Translations under genes and position numbers: made by a program
Shown here: positions 44,545-56,501 of the stretch, one piece after another
How positions within the stretch are numbered: position 1 is the first letter of the stretch
How the letters are laid out: every line of letters begins with the position of its first letter
Source: Breviolum minutum Mf 1.05b.01
Taxonomy: Eukaryota > Sar > Dinophyceae > Suessiales > Symbiodiniaceae
DNA: 64,000 nucleotides
NCBI GenBank assembly: GCA_000507305.1
Contig: DF241753.1
Coordinates: forward strand, 1-64,000
Reading direction: 5' to 3'
The notes under the pieces: generated by a model
Seen by the model: only the letters and a program-made list of their open reading frames with translations
Told to the model about the DNA's origin: nothing
Databases searched by the model: none

Positions 44545-45992
44545 ATGGCAAGTGATGAGAGAGAGAAGGAAGCAGAGGATGATGTGCAGCAGATCATTTC
44601 AGAATTAACCGACATTTGGCATTAAAACACGTCGCCGTATGAAACTGAATCGGAAGTGGAGAGGAGATGTGGGTCGGTGAATTATAGTGACCAATGCAAC
44701 ATGGTCATTCTCCAGAAGTTTGAACTGTGTAGTAAATTCCCACTATAGTTTATAGTCATGTATAATATGTACGTGTATATGTTTGTGCGCGTATTACCTG
44801 GCAATACTGATACTATATCTAAGAATTAATATCTATTTCGTGCTTCACTCGTTTCATGGTTTGCAGTCACGGGATCCTGATGAAACATCATGTTTCATAT
44901 TGTGCTACTGCTAATGATGATCCAAACAGCTGGACAGAACCAGCCCGTCTACTCTGGAACCTTTTGGATCACAATGTCATAGAATTTCTTTCAAAATGGT
45001 ATTGTAGATACTCAAGTCCTCCAGACTTGCAACAGTTATTCACAGTGTCGACATGTCATTCCCTTTTCAGCAGAACCAAGGACAATCAAAAGCATGAATT
45101 GGTGGGTCGGATACTTCAGGAACAAGATACCGAACAATGGGGAGCAGTCTTTGAATCTGCGGCGCTGCAACGCTTCAGAGAGCGAAGCATTCGCTTCGTG
45201 GAGATGTCTGGTCGTGAAAACGAATTGAAGTTGGATCCGTTTGAGAGGCTTTTCTGGATGTAATTTCCACTGCAGCATATACATATGATTTTCAGCACTG
45301 TATATCACGGAAGATTGTCTTCAGATGTCTTTACAACTTCGCAACTATACCGTATGTATATATATTATATATATATATATGTATGATTTTATACAAGTTT
45401 GTTTCTGTGTATGCATGCGATGAATTCTCTGTTTTTGTGTCCCACAACCTTGAACGTTTGATTCTTCAAAATTGCTGCCTTTTAAGGTGCAAAGTCTTAC
45501 AAGTACAAAAACAAGTTGTGTTGCAACATTGAAACAGATTGCCAGGCTAGGAAGCATCCAACAGCTGCTTGCAGATCAGATGGATACCAATCCAAGAGAA
45601 GGCATGCATCGTGTGGTGAAGTGCTTCCATGGGAGCAACCGTTTGGGTGAGGACACCATTGTCGCGATGCTCCCGGAGGAGGTGGTTGCGCCGTTGTCGT
45701 TGAGGGGAGAAACTGCTTGTAGCTTTATTTGACCATGTTCTAAAACATCACAGTTTTCCGGGAAGAGTGGAAGAGTTTGAGGGATTGATATGGATTGATG
45801 TTAATATGTTCTTATCTTCTTGAAAAGACAGTTTGCTTAGTTGCTCGGAATTGGCACCTTATTGCCCTACAGGTGAATATTGTGATCACTGAAGAGCCTG
45901 ATCCTGATACTGAGACCTCTTCAGAGTATACGGACCATGGCTTTTCAGCAAGCAATTCGTATACCGACTATAGTGAGCTTAGTTTTGATTAG
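44545..45992 (+). CDS. Unidentified gene, copy A of a tandem pair (about 4 exons)
   Basis: Exons are supported by comparison with copy B. Exon 1 (from 44545) starts MASDEREKEAEDDVQQIISE. Exon 2 (45071-45247) encodes TKDNQKHELVGRILQEQD and later RSIRFVEMSGRE. Exon 3 (45487-45681) encodes EDTIVAMLPEE at its end. Exon 4 (45873-45992) encodes VNIVITEEPDPDTETSSE and an acidic, Ser/Tyr-rich tail to the stop. Exons 3 and 4 join in phase 0 through a GAG|GT donor and a CAG acceptor. Exon 2 seems to use a GC donor where copy B has GT. The KHELVGRIL phrase loosely recalls a SAP-type nucleic-acid-binding helix, which is a guess. In exon 1 the unspliced frame stops after TDIW. Confidence 0.6.
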
Positions 45993-46010
45993 AAAAAAAT
46001 GAAACTGACA

Positions 46011-46174
46011 TGGTTGAGAGTCCTCAAAGTTACAGTTATGGTAGTGACTCTCCCATGGTCGGCCAATGGTCTCACCCTACCAAGAAGTTGCCGCCACAGA
46101 AAGTTGGACAGGGTGATATCATCATAGAATCTACAGAACCAATCGGGAAATCCAATGTTCTTCCAAAGTTCTCA
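46011..46174 (+). CDS. Candidate exon or small gene between the tandem copies
   Basis: An ATG frame just after copy A encodes MVESPQSYSYGSDSPMVGQW and then THPTKK-like basic, polar sequence (SHPTKKLPPQKVGQGDIIIE). It ends at a TCTCAG|GTGGGTG donor. Copy B has no clear counterpart downstream. Unknown function; it may be disordered. Confidence 0.35.
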
Positions 46175-46498
46175 GGTGGGTGACATAGAGTTTCTTTGAT
46201 CCAATGGAATTATTATATTCATCCCTGGTACCATGGAGACACAGTGCTTGAAGTATAGCGGGATGGTTTTGGGGTGGCTTCTATGGCTCAGATTCAAAAT
46301 TTCAAGATCTCAGCTCAAGTGATGCCGATATACTACGGGTGTGTCATAGTCTTGTGGCAGGTATGTTGATGAATACGAACTTCACAATCTTATGCTGCAT
46401 GTCGCTGCAAGGTAAGTCCATGAAAAATATCAAAACCGGATATACTTGGAAAGGAAGTGATCATTGTACAGCCTTTTCAAGTTCCACCAGCCATCCCC

Positions 46499-48065
46499 AT
46501 GGCTGACGACACCAAGAAGGAAGACGATGTCCAGGAAATAATTTCACGATTGACCGACACTTGGGACAAAAGATTTGGCAGTGTTGGATATGTCATTTGT
46601 TGTGCATATAGATTTCTTGCACTGTGTCTTACATTCCATAGTCTGTAAAGGCTTACTTTGAAGAATCTGGGGCATAGTGTCTTGGCCATTAGCAAATTTG
46701 CTACAAATGACTTGGTGTTCCCAGATATGTGCTCCCATGCCCGTCATGCTGTTTCTGCTGTTTCTACTTCGAGCAGAACCAAGGACAATCAAAAGCATGA
46801 ATTGGTGGGTCGGATGCTTCAGGAAAAAGATAACGAACAATGGGAATCACTCTTTGCATCTGCGGCGCTGCAACGTTGCAAAGAGCGAACCATCCGCTTC
46901 GTGGAAATGTCTGGTCGTGAAACCAAATTGAAGGTAGCACCACTGGAAAGGTGCCTTGATGAAGATCCACAGGCGTCATTGTGTTGTTTGCACAAGTTGT
47001 TTGACGACCATCATGACTAACAACCATATTTGCGAGATCTGGATACATTGCTATATTACTTTCCAGCTACGTAAAATGTACACAATATCTTATTTGCATT
47101 ATGTGATATGTTCACATGCAGCACATGCAAATACACAAGATCTGTGAGATTGAAGAGCTACGCATGCAACAAATAGACAACTGCAAATCATGTTTGGTAT
47201 CATATGTGAATTCAATGCTATATTTCAGAACATGATCAGCAACATTGACTAAAGGCCAAAAATTATGTAAACACAGCATGAAACAAGAGGATGAGGGTTT
47301 CACATGAAAGCACGTCACAATGTCACACTTAGCACGTGAGTTTTTGCGCTGGCTAAACCCGTCCACAAAATGAGGTTCTTATGTTCGCGCAGCAGAAAAA
47401 AAAACAAGTATTTCAGTTTCCCCACACCTTTAAAAGCTCTTACCAAAACATCGGCAAGGTTTTGTCCCTCTATTAAGCCATCAGCCTTTAAGCCATAGAG
47501 GGTAAAAACCCTGAAAGCCAAAGCAGAAAACATGACGATTACTACTACAAGCTCTATTATTTGCAAATGTTTATTCCAAGCTTTGCTTTGCCATTTGAGC
47601 TAGAAGTACATAGCATTTTGCTATCCCAAGGTAAATCAACCCATCAACTACTTCATCAATTCTTATAATGTTTTTACTGTTTAACCTACCTTTTTTCAGC
47701 CCTTTCGTGAGGTTGTACTTCACCCAAAAGAATCTGGCAGAGATGATGCCGGCAAAACCGCCTGAAGGTGACTTGCCACGCATGCGCCGCAGGGTGCAAT
47801 GCTTCCACGGAGCCAACCTTTTACGGGAAGATACCATTGCTGCCATGCTGCCGGAGGAGGTCCTTTGACTTGAAACGCTGTAAATGTGAGTAGTCATCAA
47901 GATGTGTTGAATGTTTTGGGATGTTTTGGTAAAATTTTCAGGAGTGATATTTGGCCAAAGCACCCCCTTTGTCAGGTGAACATTGTTTTCAGTGAAGAGC
48001 CTGAGCCACCTGAGTCCAATTCAGAATATTCAGACTCGGACATGAACTTCGATCTGTTCGGCTAA
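46499..48065 (+). CDS. Unidentified gene, copy B of the tandem pair (about 4 exons)
   Basis: Exon 1 (from 46499) starts MADDTKKEDDVQEIISRLTD, matching copy A. Exon 2 (about 46784-46950) encodes TKDNQKHELVGRMLQEKD and TIRFVEMSGRE, ending at a GT donor. Exon 3 (47700-47859) ends in EDTIAAMLPEE. Exon 4 (47976-48065) encodes VNIVFSEEPEPPESNSEYSD and DMNFDLFG, then the stop. Introns differ in length and sequence from copy A while exons are conserved, which shows selection on the protein. Exon 3 of copy B differs at its 5' end from copy A. Confidence 0.6.
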
Positions 48066-49740
48066 AAGGTCCTTGCACTCTTGCCAGTGAAGCACCACAA
48101 AGCACCTCCCAAGTTCTGTTGCTTGGATTAGAGAGAAACCATGCTGCAGGTGAACCTTTGATTGCTCCTTCTTGCTTCGAAGCACTTAGCTTGGGCACAC
48201 ATGTCGATGAACTCAGTGGGATTCCAGTGAAAGGAAACCAGAAGAATCTGCACTGGTACCGTATACTGCTATATTGACATATAGTGACTATTCCTATTGC
48301 TATTAACTTACGGAAGTTTATTGTGTGTTAAGAGCTTCCTTCTAAACCCTCTCACAACAAACTGGAACCCTGAGCTACCCTACGGTCGCTACTGCAAGAA
48401 AGCTTGAAGGGAAATATATTCGATTTCAATCATAACAGAAATAGCCTAGCTTCTATTCCCAACAGCAATTCTCCATTCATCTTCCTAGTCAACAGCACCA
48501 TTCTTGTACACGATGATGCAAAACAGAACAACACGAGGTTGTGCAACCTCGTTTTCCAGAGCCTCGAATGCTGCGGGGATCTTGGAATCAGACTTGGGTT
48601 AGATGTTGTTGACAGAAAGTCTTTTTGGTATATCTTTGTATATAAGTAATCAAGTAAATGTATATACAAATTATTTATGCTTCAGCAAGGATGTGGAATC
48701 TGTGGCACAATGTCTATTTCATTAAGATTCTTACACGTTGCTTCTGGCCCAAAACTAATCAGCATTTTCTATTGGCCCTATCCTATCGCTTGATGGGCAC
48801 AGCCATTCCACGCAGGAAAAACAAACCCATCACGCAGAATTGGACGTCTCAACATCCGTTTCTTGAACAGGCAAGGCTGCAAACAAAGCAAGCACACGGA
48901 TGATGTTGGCGTAGTAGATCTCTTTTATGCCTCTATTTTTCTCACTATGTTGGTAGCAAGCATTTCAAAACACGGTTTGCATGCTGTTTTTTTACGCTGC
49001 TCAAACATTCAGCAACATGTTTCAGATCAATGAGAGTCCTCTTTATATTTGTGTATGTTGCTCGCACATATTTATTACGTTACAATGATTTTGAATTCAC
49101 CAAATTCACCCAGATGCCACTGAATTATCATAACAATTCGCCACATTCACCAATGTTGCAAATCATTGCAGATCTACTAACTAGAGCATACATAGTTGAA
49201 ACGTTTGACCGTTCACCCTATTGTGGTACTATTCCGCCAAGATTATGCCATCACAAAATCACCCCTTGGATCCCTTGGGTACCGATGCTCGGCAGATCCC
49301 AGAACCATATGCCTTCACCATCGATCCATTGAACTTTGAGGCGCTGAAAAAGGATTCAAAAAGCCAATGGGCCATGGGTCCATCATGGAAGTAAACCCAC
49401 CACTCTTCAAAGTTGGTGGCTTGTTGTTTTTTTGGGGGGATTGGTTGATAATGATTTTTAACGGGCTACACTGTTGTTTGAATGTGATGTCCCGCGTTTT
49501 ATTGAAACTTGTGAGAGTAGCAAAGCTTCTGCAATGTAGTTCGTTTGTTGCCATGTCTTGCAATGAAGATGATTGATGAAAGTTGTACCGAGTCGCCAAT
49601 ATGAATGAGATTGAGTAAGTATATTTGTGCATTTAGATTATATATATATATACACATAATCTCAACTGTTCTTTTGAATGTTGTTTGTTACGAGTTTGCC
49701 GAACAGTCTTGTTGAAAGGTCACAGTTGCGGTGTGTAACT
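48066..49740. other. No gene recognised
   Basis: AT-rich sequence with a perfect 20-bp palindrome (48533-48552) and several unrelated open frames. Nothing with a recognisable domain was seen. Confidence 0.4.
48533..48552. repeat. Perfect 20-bp palindrome
   Basis: ACGAGGTTG and CAACCTCGT are exact reverse complements separated by TG. It forms a short stable hairpin. The function is unknown. Confidence 0.9.
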
Positions 49741-49828
49741 TGCGATGATTTCTTCGTTGAGGCACTTGGTGCCACTTTTCGAGCCTTGCGAAATGCCTTC
49801 GACTCTGTGTATGGTGAGGCAATGTGAC
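49741..49828 (+). CDS. Candidate exon
   Basis: The frame encodes CDDFFVEALGATFRALRNAF and DSVYGEAM before a stop. It is helical and coding-like. Family unknown. Confidence 0.35.
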
Positions 49829-50370
49829 CATGCTCCAAATCTTGAGATGAAGTTTTTGGATTCGGCCTTTCTAGGAGTTGAGACAATACTTTATTACACA
49901 GGGGTGATAGATTTGATTATAGACATATATTGGGAGGTTCAAACAATCTACAGGCAAAACATTGGAGTGATTTGCCCTTGATATTGTCAGTGTTTGGGTT
50001 AGGACCTTTGTGTAGTGATACAGAATGTGTATTGATTGGCACTGTTTATCACGCTTTTTGCAAGGCAGACACACCGTTGACGGCCAGAGAGAGCAAGGCA
50101 TGTTGGGAGCAGGGTGCGTGAGGGGGGATGCTGGAAAGGATGAGAAAGGCGGCATCTCATATTTCATCTCATACCTACACCAGATTTCGACATGATTTCT
50201 GATTTTTTGATTTACTTTTATATTCACTGATCATTTCAGAACGCTTTGAGTGCATCAGTTTTTTTTTTTGGAGATACAGTAATTGAACGTAATTTGTCCT
50301 GCTCATTTGCACCTTACACCCTAAACAACTTGTATTATATCAGTATTCGATCTGTAGATACATCATATAC

Positions 50371-50586
50371 ATGTCAAATCCCATAGATCCTACAATAACT
50401 CGGGTCAGAAACCAAGCTGCTAAGGCCATGCGCAACTTTTATCTTTCAGGAGACTATCCTGGCAGGCTCCCGGACCCAAGCTGTGCCCTGCATTGGAGTG
50501 AATACATCCCCTATGGATATTTCAAGTATAAGATATTTGGATATGAGAATATCAATGATTGGTTTAAAAGGAATGCTTCAATATAG
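50371..50586 (+). CDS. Candidate exon or small ORF
   Basis: An ATG frame of 71 codons contains TITRVRNQAAKAMRNFYLSG and an aromatic-rich end (YIPYGYFKYKIFGYENIND). It looks coding, but no domain is recognised. Confidence 0.35.
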   Translation: MSNPIDPTITRVRNQAAKAMRNFYLSGDYPGRLPDPSCALHWSEYIPYGYFKYKIFGYENINDWFKRNASI

Positions 50587-50865
50587 CGAGGGGATTCCTC
50601 TTTTGCGATGATAGATATCCCGATGAACTATCAAACCATCTATTTACCAACCCATTTGCCACCAGGGAAGAGTTCTCCATCAGTGGCTTCCTGAAACGTG
50701 TTGCTGGCACCGTCACCAAAACGAGGACATGGGAGATGGGCCCTGAAAACAAGAGTACCATGTGCTACTGTATGACAGCATGGACAATCAGGTATAGAAT
50801 TGTCAGAATATACAAAGGCAGGTATCTTACAATGACATTCAGATATTGCCCATCCGACCGCCTTG

Positions 50866-51240
50866 GGTCTGACCCCCTTTGGGGGTAACCCATCTGCAGC
50901 CATCGGTGGGGGGGGTATCATGATTCCATCAGGCATTCTCAACTCCAAAACACTCCAAATTTTTAGGGCTGGTCCGGCCGAAAGGGGTCAGACTCCAGAA
51001 TTAGCTTGTGGGGGAGCCTTCACTTTGAGCTACAGCAAGACACTGGTCAAAACTGAGCTCGATTTACCTAAATTCCTATGAGTCATGGTAAGGCAAAAAA
51101 GGTCAAAAGGGTTTACAGTGGTTTAGCGTGTTTTAAATATGCTTCAGAGTGTGTTAGAATACTTTAGAGTGTTTTAAAGTGTCTTAATAGAGTCATGTCT
51201 GAAAAACTGCTTCCTGGAAGGTGTCACACCGAAAGGGGTC
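50866..51240. repeat. Inverted copies of a GGTCTGACCCC motif
   Basis: GGGTCTGACCCCCTTT near 50866 is matched in inverted orientation by GAAAGGGGTCAGAC near 50980, and a third, direct relative (GAAAGGGGTCTCAGG) lies near 51230. This may be a small fold-back element. The intervening 50 bp near 51120-51190 repeats TTTAGAGTGTTTTAA loosely. Confidence 0.5.
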
Positions 51241-52344
51241 TCAGGTGGAAGTTCTGATGTATTTATACAGCATGCGATACGAGTATCCTACGAATAATTT
51301 GCACGCACTAAGTTTTTACTATATGGGAATGTATCAGACATGTTTTTTTGGAATTCAATTATATACTTGACAATCTTGGACATGGCAAGTTGGTCAAAGA
51401 TCCAACATACAGGTAGAAGGTTTGTGCACTCAGGACGCTGGAAGCTGCTGATTGGGACTGGGAACGTGGGGATCATCCACAGCTTGGCACTTACGTTTGA
51501 AGCAACTAGGGTAGTTGTTGGCCAATTTTTGGTTAGCTGTACTGTCACTGTAATTAAATGTATATAAGTAATTGATTTATGAATTTATAACTTATAAATT
51601 GAAAGACCAACCCAGCATAGAAGAGAAAGCAAAACAACCCCATGACTTGCAACTGAGGCAACTTCCTGCAAGGGCTTTTCAGTCATAGGTGCCAACGTCA
51701 TCGTCAGAATGATGAGATTGGCTGTTAATCTGTTAGATATGTGTTTGATGTATTTGAACCTCCCAAATCTGGTGGAGCCCAAACCAACATATTAGCTTGT
51801 TGGAGATGACTGCTTCATAGTTGTTTTTTCCATATTATATACATGCATATTCGGGAGATGTTGGACTTGCCTGCATTTTTGGTATGTCATTTAAGTCGAT
51901 GCCAGTTGGAATCTAGTATGACGCACCTGAAGGGCAATGATTACGTACAGAATCGTGATTGTCCTGATCATACGTTTCTTTTTGCAATTTGAAGATATTC
52001 GTTCTTGAACTAACAATTCTTAACTTGATAATATGATCTTGACATGACTGTTGAAGATCCTGCATTGTGGCTTCAGATTACTTCAAAAACAAGTGGAGAG
52101 TCTGCCAAGAGTGGACCATGACAGTAAGCTAGACGAGAGACCTACACATGTGTGATCCAAAGGTCCAGCAACAACCTGGTATCTCCTTTTGTCAATAAAA
52201 ACTGTTTTCACTGCAAACAATCCTTGAAAGGAACTTAGAGGTCGTTTGGGGCTGATGTTCCATTTTCTGGGTGTTGGTCCAAGATTCCAGTCCCAAAAAC
52301 ACAAAGACTTCTGGGGGCAGTCAAGGGATCAGCAGTAGTGCAAT
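51241..52344. other. Upstream region of the amylase gene
   Basis: No convincing exon. One frame at 51340-51560 is open but not recognisable. The amylase promoter should lie in the last few hundred bases; no core element was identified. Confidence 0.35.
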
Positions 52345-55300
52345 ATGTCCGCCATGTTTGCATGGTTGTGGCTATGCTTTCCGAGCTGGACGTTGGCGGA
52401 CAGTGGCCCCTTGCTGTTGCAGAAGCATGTTCAGTTAGCAGACAACAGGCAGTCGCAGCTTGAGTTTGCGCACCAAGGGTTTGTATTACTATTACTCCGA
52501 TAGTTATTTGGTGGTGTGGAAATCTACCAAAAGAAAGAAGCAATAAGCCCTACTTTCGTAGAAGGATCCCAATCAATGCCCCCTCAGACTTTTCATCACA
52601 ACCTGAGCGTTCTGACTGAAGGCCGATTCCAAGTATCGAATCCGCTTTGATAAACTTTGATCCCGGAAGATGTGACCCATGCTTTCACTCAGCCATGTTG
52701 CGACAATTCTCATGACACGACTTGGAGTGCCCTTGACATCAGCATTCAGACTTTCTCTGAAACCAATGAGGAATGAGTCACACCTAGATCAGAACCAGCA
52801 TTGGTTTTGGTTGTTTCGTCTCATTTAGTGATTACAGTGGTTTCTTAGCAAGGCAACCCTGTCCGCAGGCGAAACTTGAATGACCTCGCTGGCAAGTCAG
52901 TATACTTGGTCATGATCGATCGCTTTGGACGCGAGGGTGGCCATAGCAATGAAAATTTGGAAGCATGTGGCGGAGAAAAATGGTGCAATGGCACCTTGAA
53001 GGGTATCACTGCCCACCTGGACTACATCAGTGCTATGGGTTGGGATTGTATTTGGCTCACGCCTGTTGTGAAGAATTTCTATGGACCCGATTTGGGTGCC
53101 TCAGGTTATGGATATCATGGATATTGGGCGGAAGATTTTACTGAGATTGATCCCAACTTTGGAAGCAAAGATGATTTGAAGACATTGGTGCAGGAAACGC
53201 ATCGACACGGGAACCTTGGTGCAGATTCTTTGGGGATGTTGGATCAATGATTTATGATTGATTTGAGTGTGTTTGCGTTTGTATTTTTTCTTGCCCACAG
53301 AATCGGTATATAGTGTGCTTCGAAGTTGTTCATGTTTTGATTGCAGATTTATATAATTTGTATTAAGTATAAGGATGTGTTCTTATTCTTCCAGTCAAGA
53401 ATCTCCTTCGCAGTACTTCCACCTTTTCGCAATACACTACATACATATACAATAGAATAAACAAGTATCAGTACATTGGCCCTATCATTACATATATATA
53501 GACACACTGTTCACTGCATATGTTTTCTACATACACATTGTGTTATTATGGAATAGATATACACACAATTGTATGATTGTCCAAGAACACAGATCCGGCT
53601 CTGAAACGTTGGCCCTGTTTTCGTCCAAAACAGGATGTGTCTCATCCTGGATATCGTTTTGAATCACATCCGCCCGGTCCATTCCTTGGCGGACCTGCAG
53701 AAAGTCAAACCATTCAACGATATCAGCTACTTGCATTTGCTGAATATGAGTGGCATGAGCTTTGACAAGCAACTTGATGACAACTGGAAATGTGTTGCAG
53801 AGTTTTGCAAGATGGATTCCTTTTGCGGACTAAAGGTGAAATGATATTGGACTACATGATACTGAAACATTGAAACACATGCACCTAGTATAGTACTTGT
53901 TTCAGACATGTACTACTTGTACGATGGACTGGCAGAACATTCCTGTTGCCTTGACATCCTTTGCCCCCTTTATACAGAGTGCATCAATTTGCCTTTTGAA
54001 AGACAGAGTTCGAGGTATGCGGAGAAGGGAGAGAACTGGCCTTTCCCGATTCAAGCGCTGGGTCCTGGTGCTCAATGTCAAATGAATCGATTTGAGAATG
54101 GTAGCTCTGATGGTACGAACAGTGGAACCTATTGCAACAACTACCCGGGAAACAACTATTCCAAGGATTTGGGGATGGGGCTTGAAACGCTAGTGAATTG
54201 ACATTTCCCAGAACATATTTGATGCACATCATTCAAGGCATTCAGAGAAGACTAGACAAGTATCCGATTCCAATTTCTCCACTGCAGTGCCTAAAGCTAT
54301 CCTTATCATTTGTGCTTTCCACGCAACTCCAATTTACAAAGAAGAATCATAACCGTCAATGAATTTTGACTTCTGCTCCATTCGTTCAATTGAAAATAGG
54401 TTTCATTTCCACCAAGCCTATTGAAAAACAGGAGCACTACTACAAGGAGAAGGCCCATGGTCCTTCCCATTTGAAGTACTGTGGCACGGGAGATTACCTC
54501 TGTCGCGGCTACAACGAGACCGTGATCACCGACGGCTGGTTTTATGATTTAGCAGACTTGGACCAGGAGGTGCCATTTGTACGAAGCTTCCTGAAGGACT
54601 GGGTAAAATATATGGTTCCTCGGCGAAAAACACACATGACAAATGTAGAGAAAGCATGATGCTCTTGTTCTATACGGAGTTATTTATGATTCGTTTTGTT
54701 GGATGGTACTTTTTTTTGGGCTCTTGGATGCTTTGGTTAGGTAAGAAAGTTCTGTTGACGTCGAAAGGAGCAAATCTGGGAAACGCTTCGTGAAATTTCA
54801 AGAGACGGGGGTAGGATTGGTTCATTTGCTAAAACAGATCCCACCGAGTAAACGAAACAGCCATTAGCTGAGGCAGTAGAATTTGATGTGGATGGCATAC
54901 GTTTGGACACCACACCCCACATGCGCTACGATTTCCTTAAGGAGATCCAGGACGGAGATAGACGTTGCAAATTATGCGGTGCTTTGGGTAGAAACACCGT
55001 ATGTTTTTTATTCTCATGATGCGGAAACATATGAATTTCAAAGTACATGAGATGCTAATCGATGGACATCGGAAGGATCAACGGTGATCTCGTCTTTGCG
55101 TTATTTTTTTCAATATTCACATATGATTTCTTGCGCAGAGTTAATAACCTGAGTGGACAGGATATGTTGCTCTCCTTGCAAAGGCCTATCAGCATTCTGG
55201 GAGAGGTCACAACAGTCAACATGAGTTTCCATGCATCCTTTCAAAGCAAGGATGGCCAGAGCATCTTAGCAGGCTTGGAGAACTTCCCTTTAACTTACAA

Positions 55301-56501
55301 CGCTGTCCCTGGATATTGCGGTTGGCCTAATTCCGTGTTGTCACCGGTAGCTCAGTTCGATCTGAGTTATTTGGCATCTGCCATGGAATTACAGCTCAGC
55401 AGTGGCCTGTATACCAACGCAGACCTGCTGATGAATATGATGGACAACCAAGATGATTCTCCGATTGCTGGTTTATATCATGTTTCCTCTGGGCCCTTTT
55501 CTCCGGGGACAGGCCGGGGTTTAAGCAAAAACATGTCATTTGGATGGGAGATTCCGCGTTGATAGACCATAGCCCCTTGTCATCCCTTCTCGTCGTGAGG
55601 TGGCTGTCAAGATGATGTCAGTCTTTTGCTTAATGCTTGGGCGTGGCTAATGTTTGCCAAAGGCATGCCCGTGGTGATTTGGGGAGATGAACAAGGCAAT
55701 GCAGAATATCGGAAGTCTCTGTGGCATTATGGATGGATCCATGGCAGGGGATGATAGTTCACACCTTTTTTTGTTGGATGGGTGTTTGGTGAAAGGTCAT
55801 AACCTGTTTGATCATTTTTTGCAGGAAGACTTGGGAAGAGGTGAACAGGATATGAGCTGATATCAAAAAGAGGTGGTATATACAGTATATACATATTATT
55901 ATGAAGCATTATGTGACGGTTCTGAGCCCTGATATACGGTTGCTGTATATTAAACACACACACACACCAACACATGCTTAGGCTCTTTTGGGCACAACAC
56001 CGGAATGAGGGTCCCAAAGTATCACCCTCCCCATCTTTCTTTTAAGCTCTGAACTCCAATCAAATCTCTCTTCTTGCCGATTTCATTCTTCGCATGACAG
56101 TTACTGTAAATAGATCAATGGTTTTGTGGAGTTTTGTTGTACCCATGTACCAACAAAGGACCCGAGATGCATGGCAATATCGTCTCCTCACCCGGATGAA
56201 TGCCTTGCGTCGGGAGCGGCATTTGGCCACAGCCTCTGCAGCTGTACGCTTTGGAAGCCAAGATCGCTTGGTGTTTCAGCGCGGTGCGTCCGGAAAACAT
56301 TCGGCCTGGATTTTTACCAACAATCTCCCGAACTGTTCTGGACGAATTCAATATCCTGTTGCTCCACCTGATCCACCTCAAGGGATGTATTGGAGAGATG
56401 CTCTTTTCAATGAACCATTTGAAATCTTAGATGGTTCAACTATGGCTGCCAGCACCAAGCCCTTGGTCTTGGTACTGGAACCATCCTATGCTGTTAGCTA
56501 A
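52345..56501 (+). CDS. Secreted alpha-amylase (glycoside hydrolase family 13)
   Basis: About nine exons. Exon 1 (52345-52477) encodes a likely signal peptide, MSAMFAWLWLCFPSWTLA. Exon 2 (52853-53210) has YLVMIDRFGR and GYHGYWAEDF. Exon 3 (from 53634) has CLILDIVLNHIRPVHS (conserved region I). Exon 4 (to 54165) is a Cys-rich insertion. Exon 5 (54432-54602) has WFYDLADLDQEVPFVRSF. Exon 6 (54873-54950) has FDVDGIRLDTTPHM, with the nucleophile Asp at 54906. Exon 7 (55161-55470) has ILGEVTT, with the acid/base Glu at 55203, and DNQDDSPIAG, with the third Asp at 55452. Exon 8 (55600-55723) has GMPVVIWGDEQGN. Exon 9 (56159-56501) is the C-terminal beta domain. The enzyme cuts alpha-1,4-glucan; the signal peptide implies export or a vacuole/plastid route. 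Introns include GA and GC donors. The His of the usual NHD is Gln. A block at 52663-52776 may be an extra exon. The exon 3-4 join is unresolved. Confidence 0.85.
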
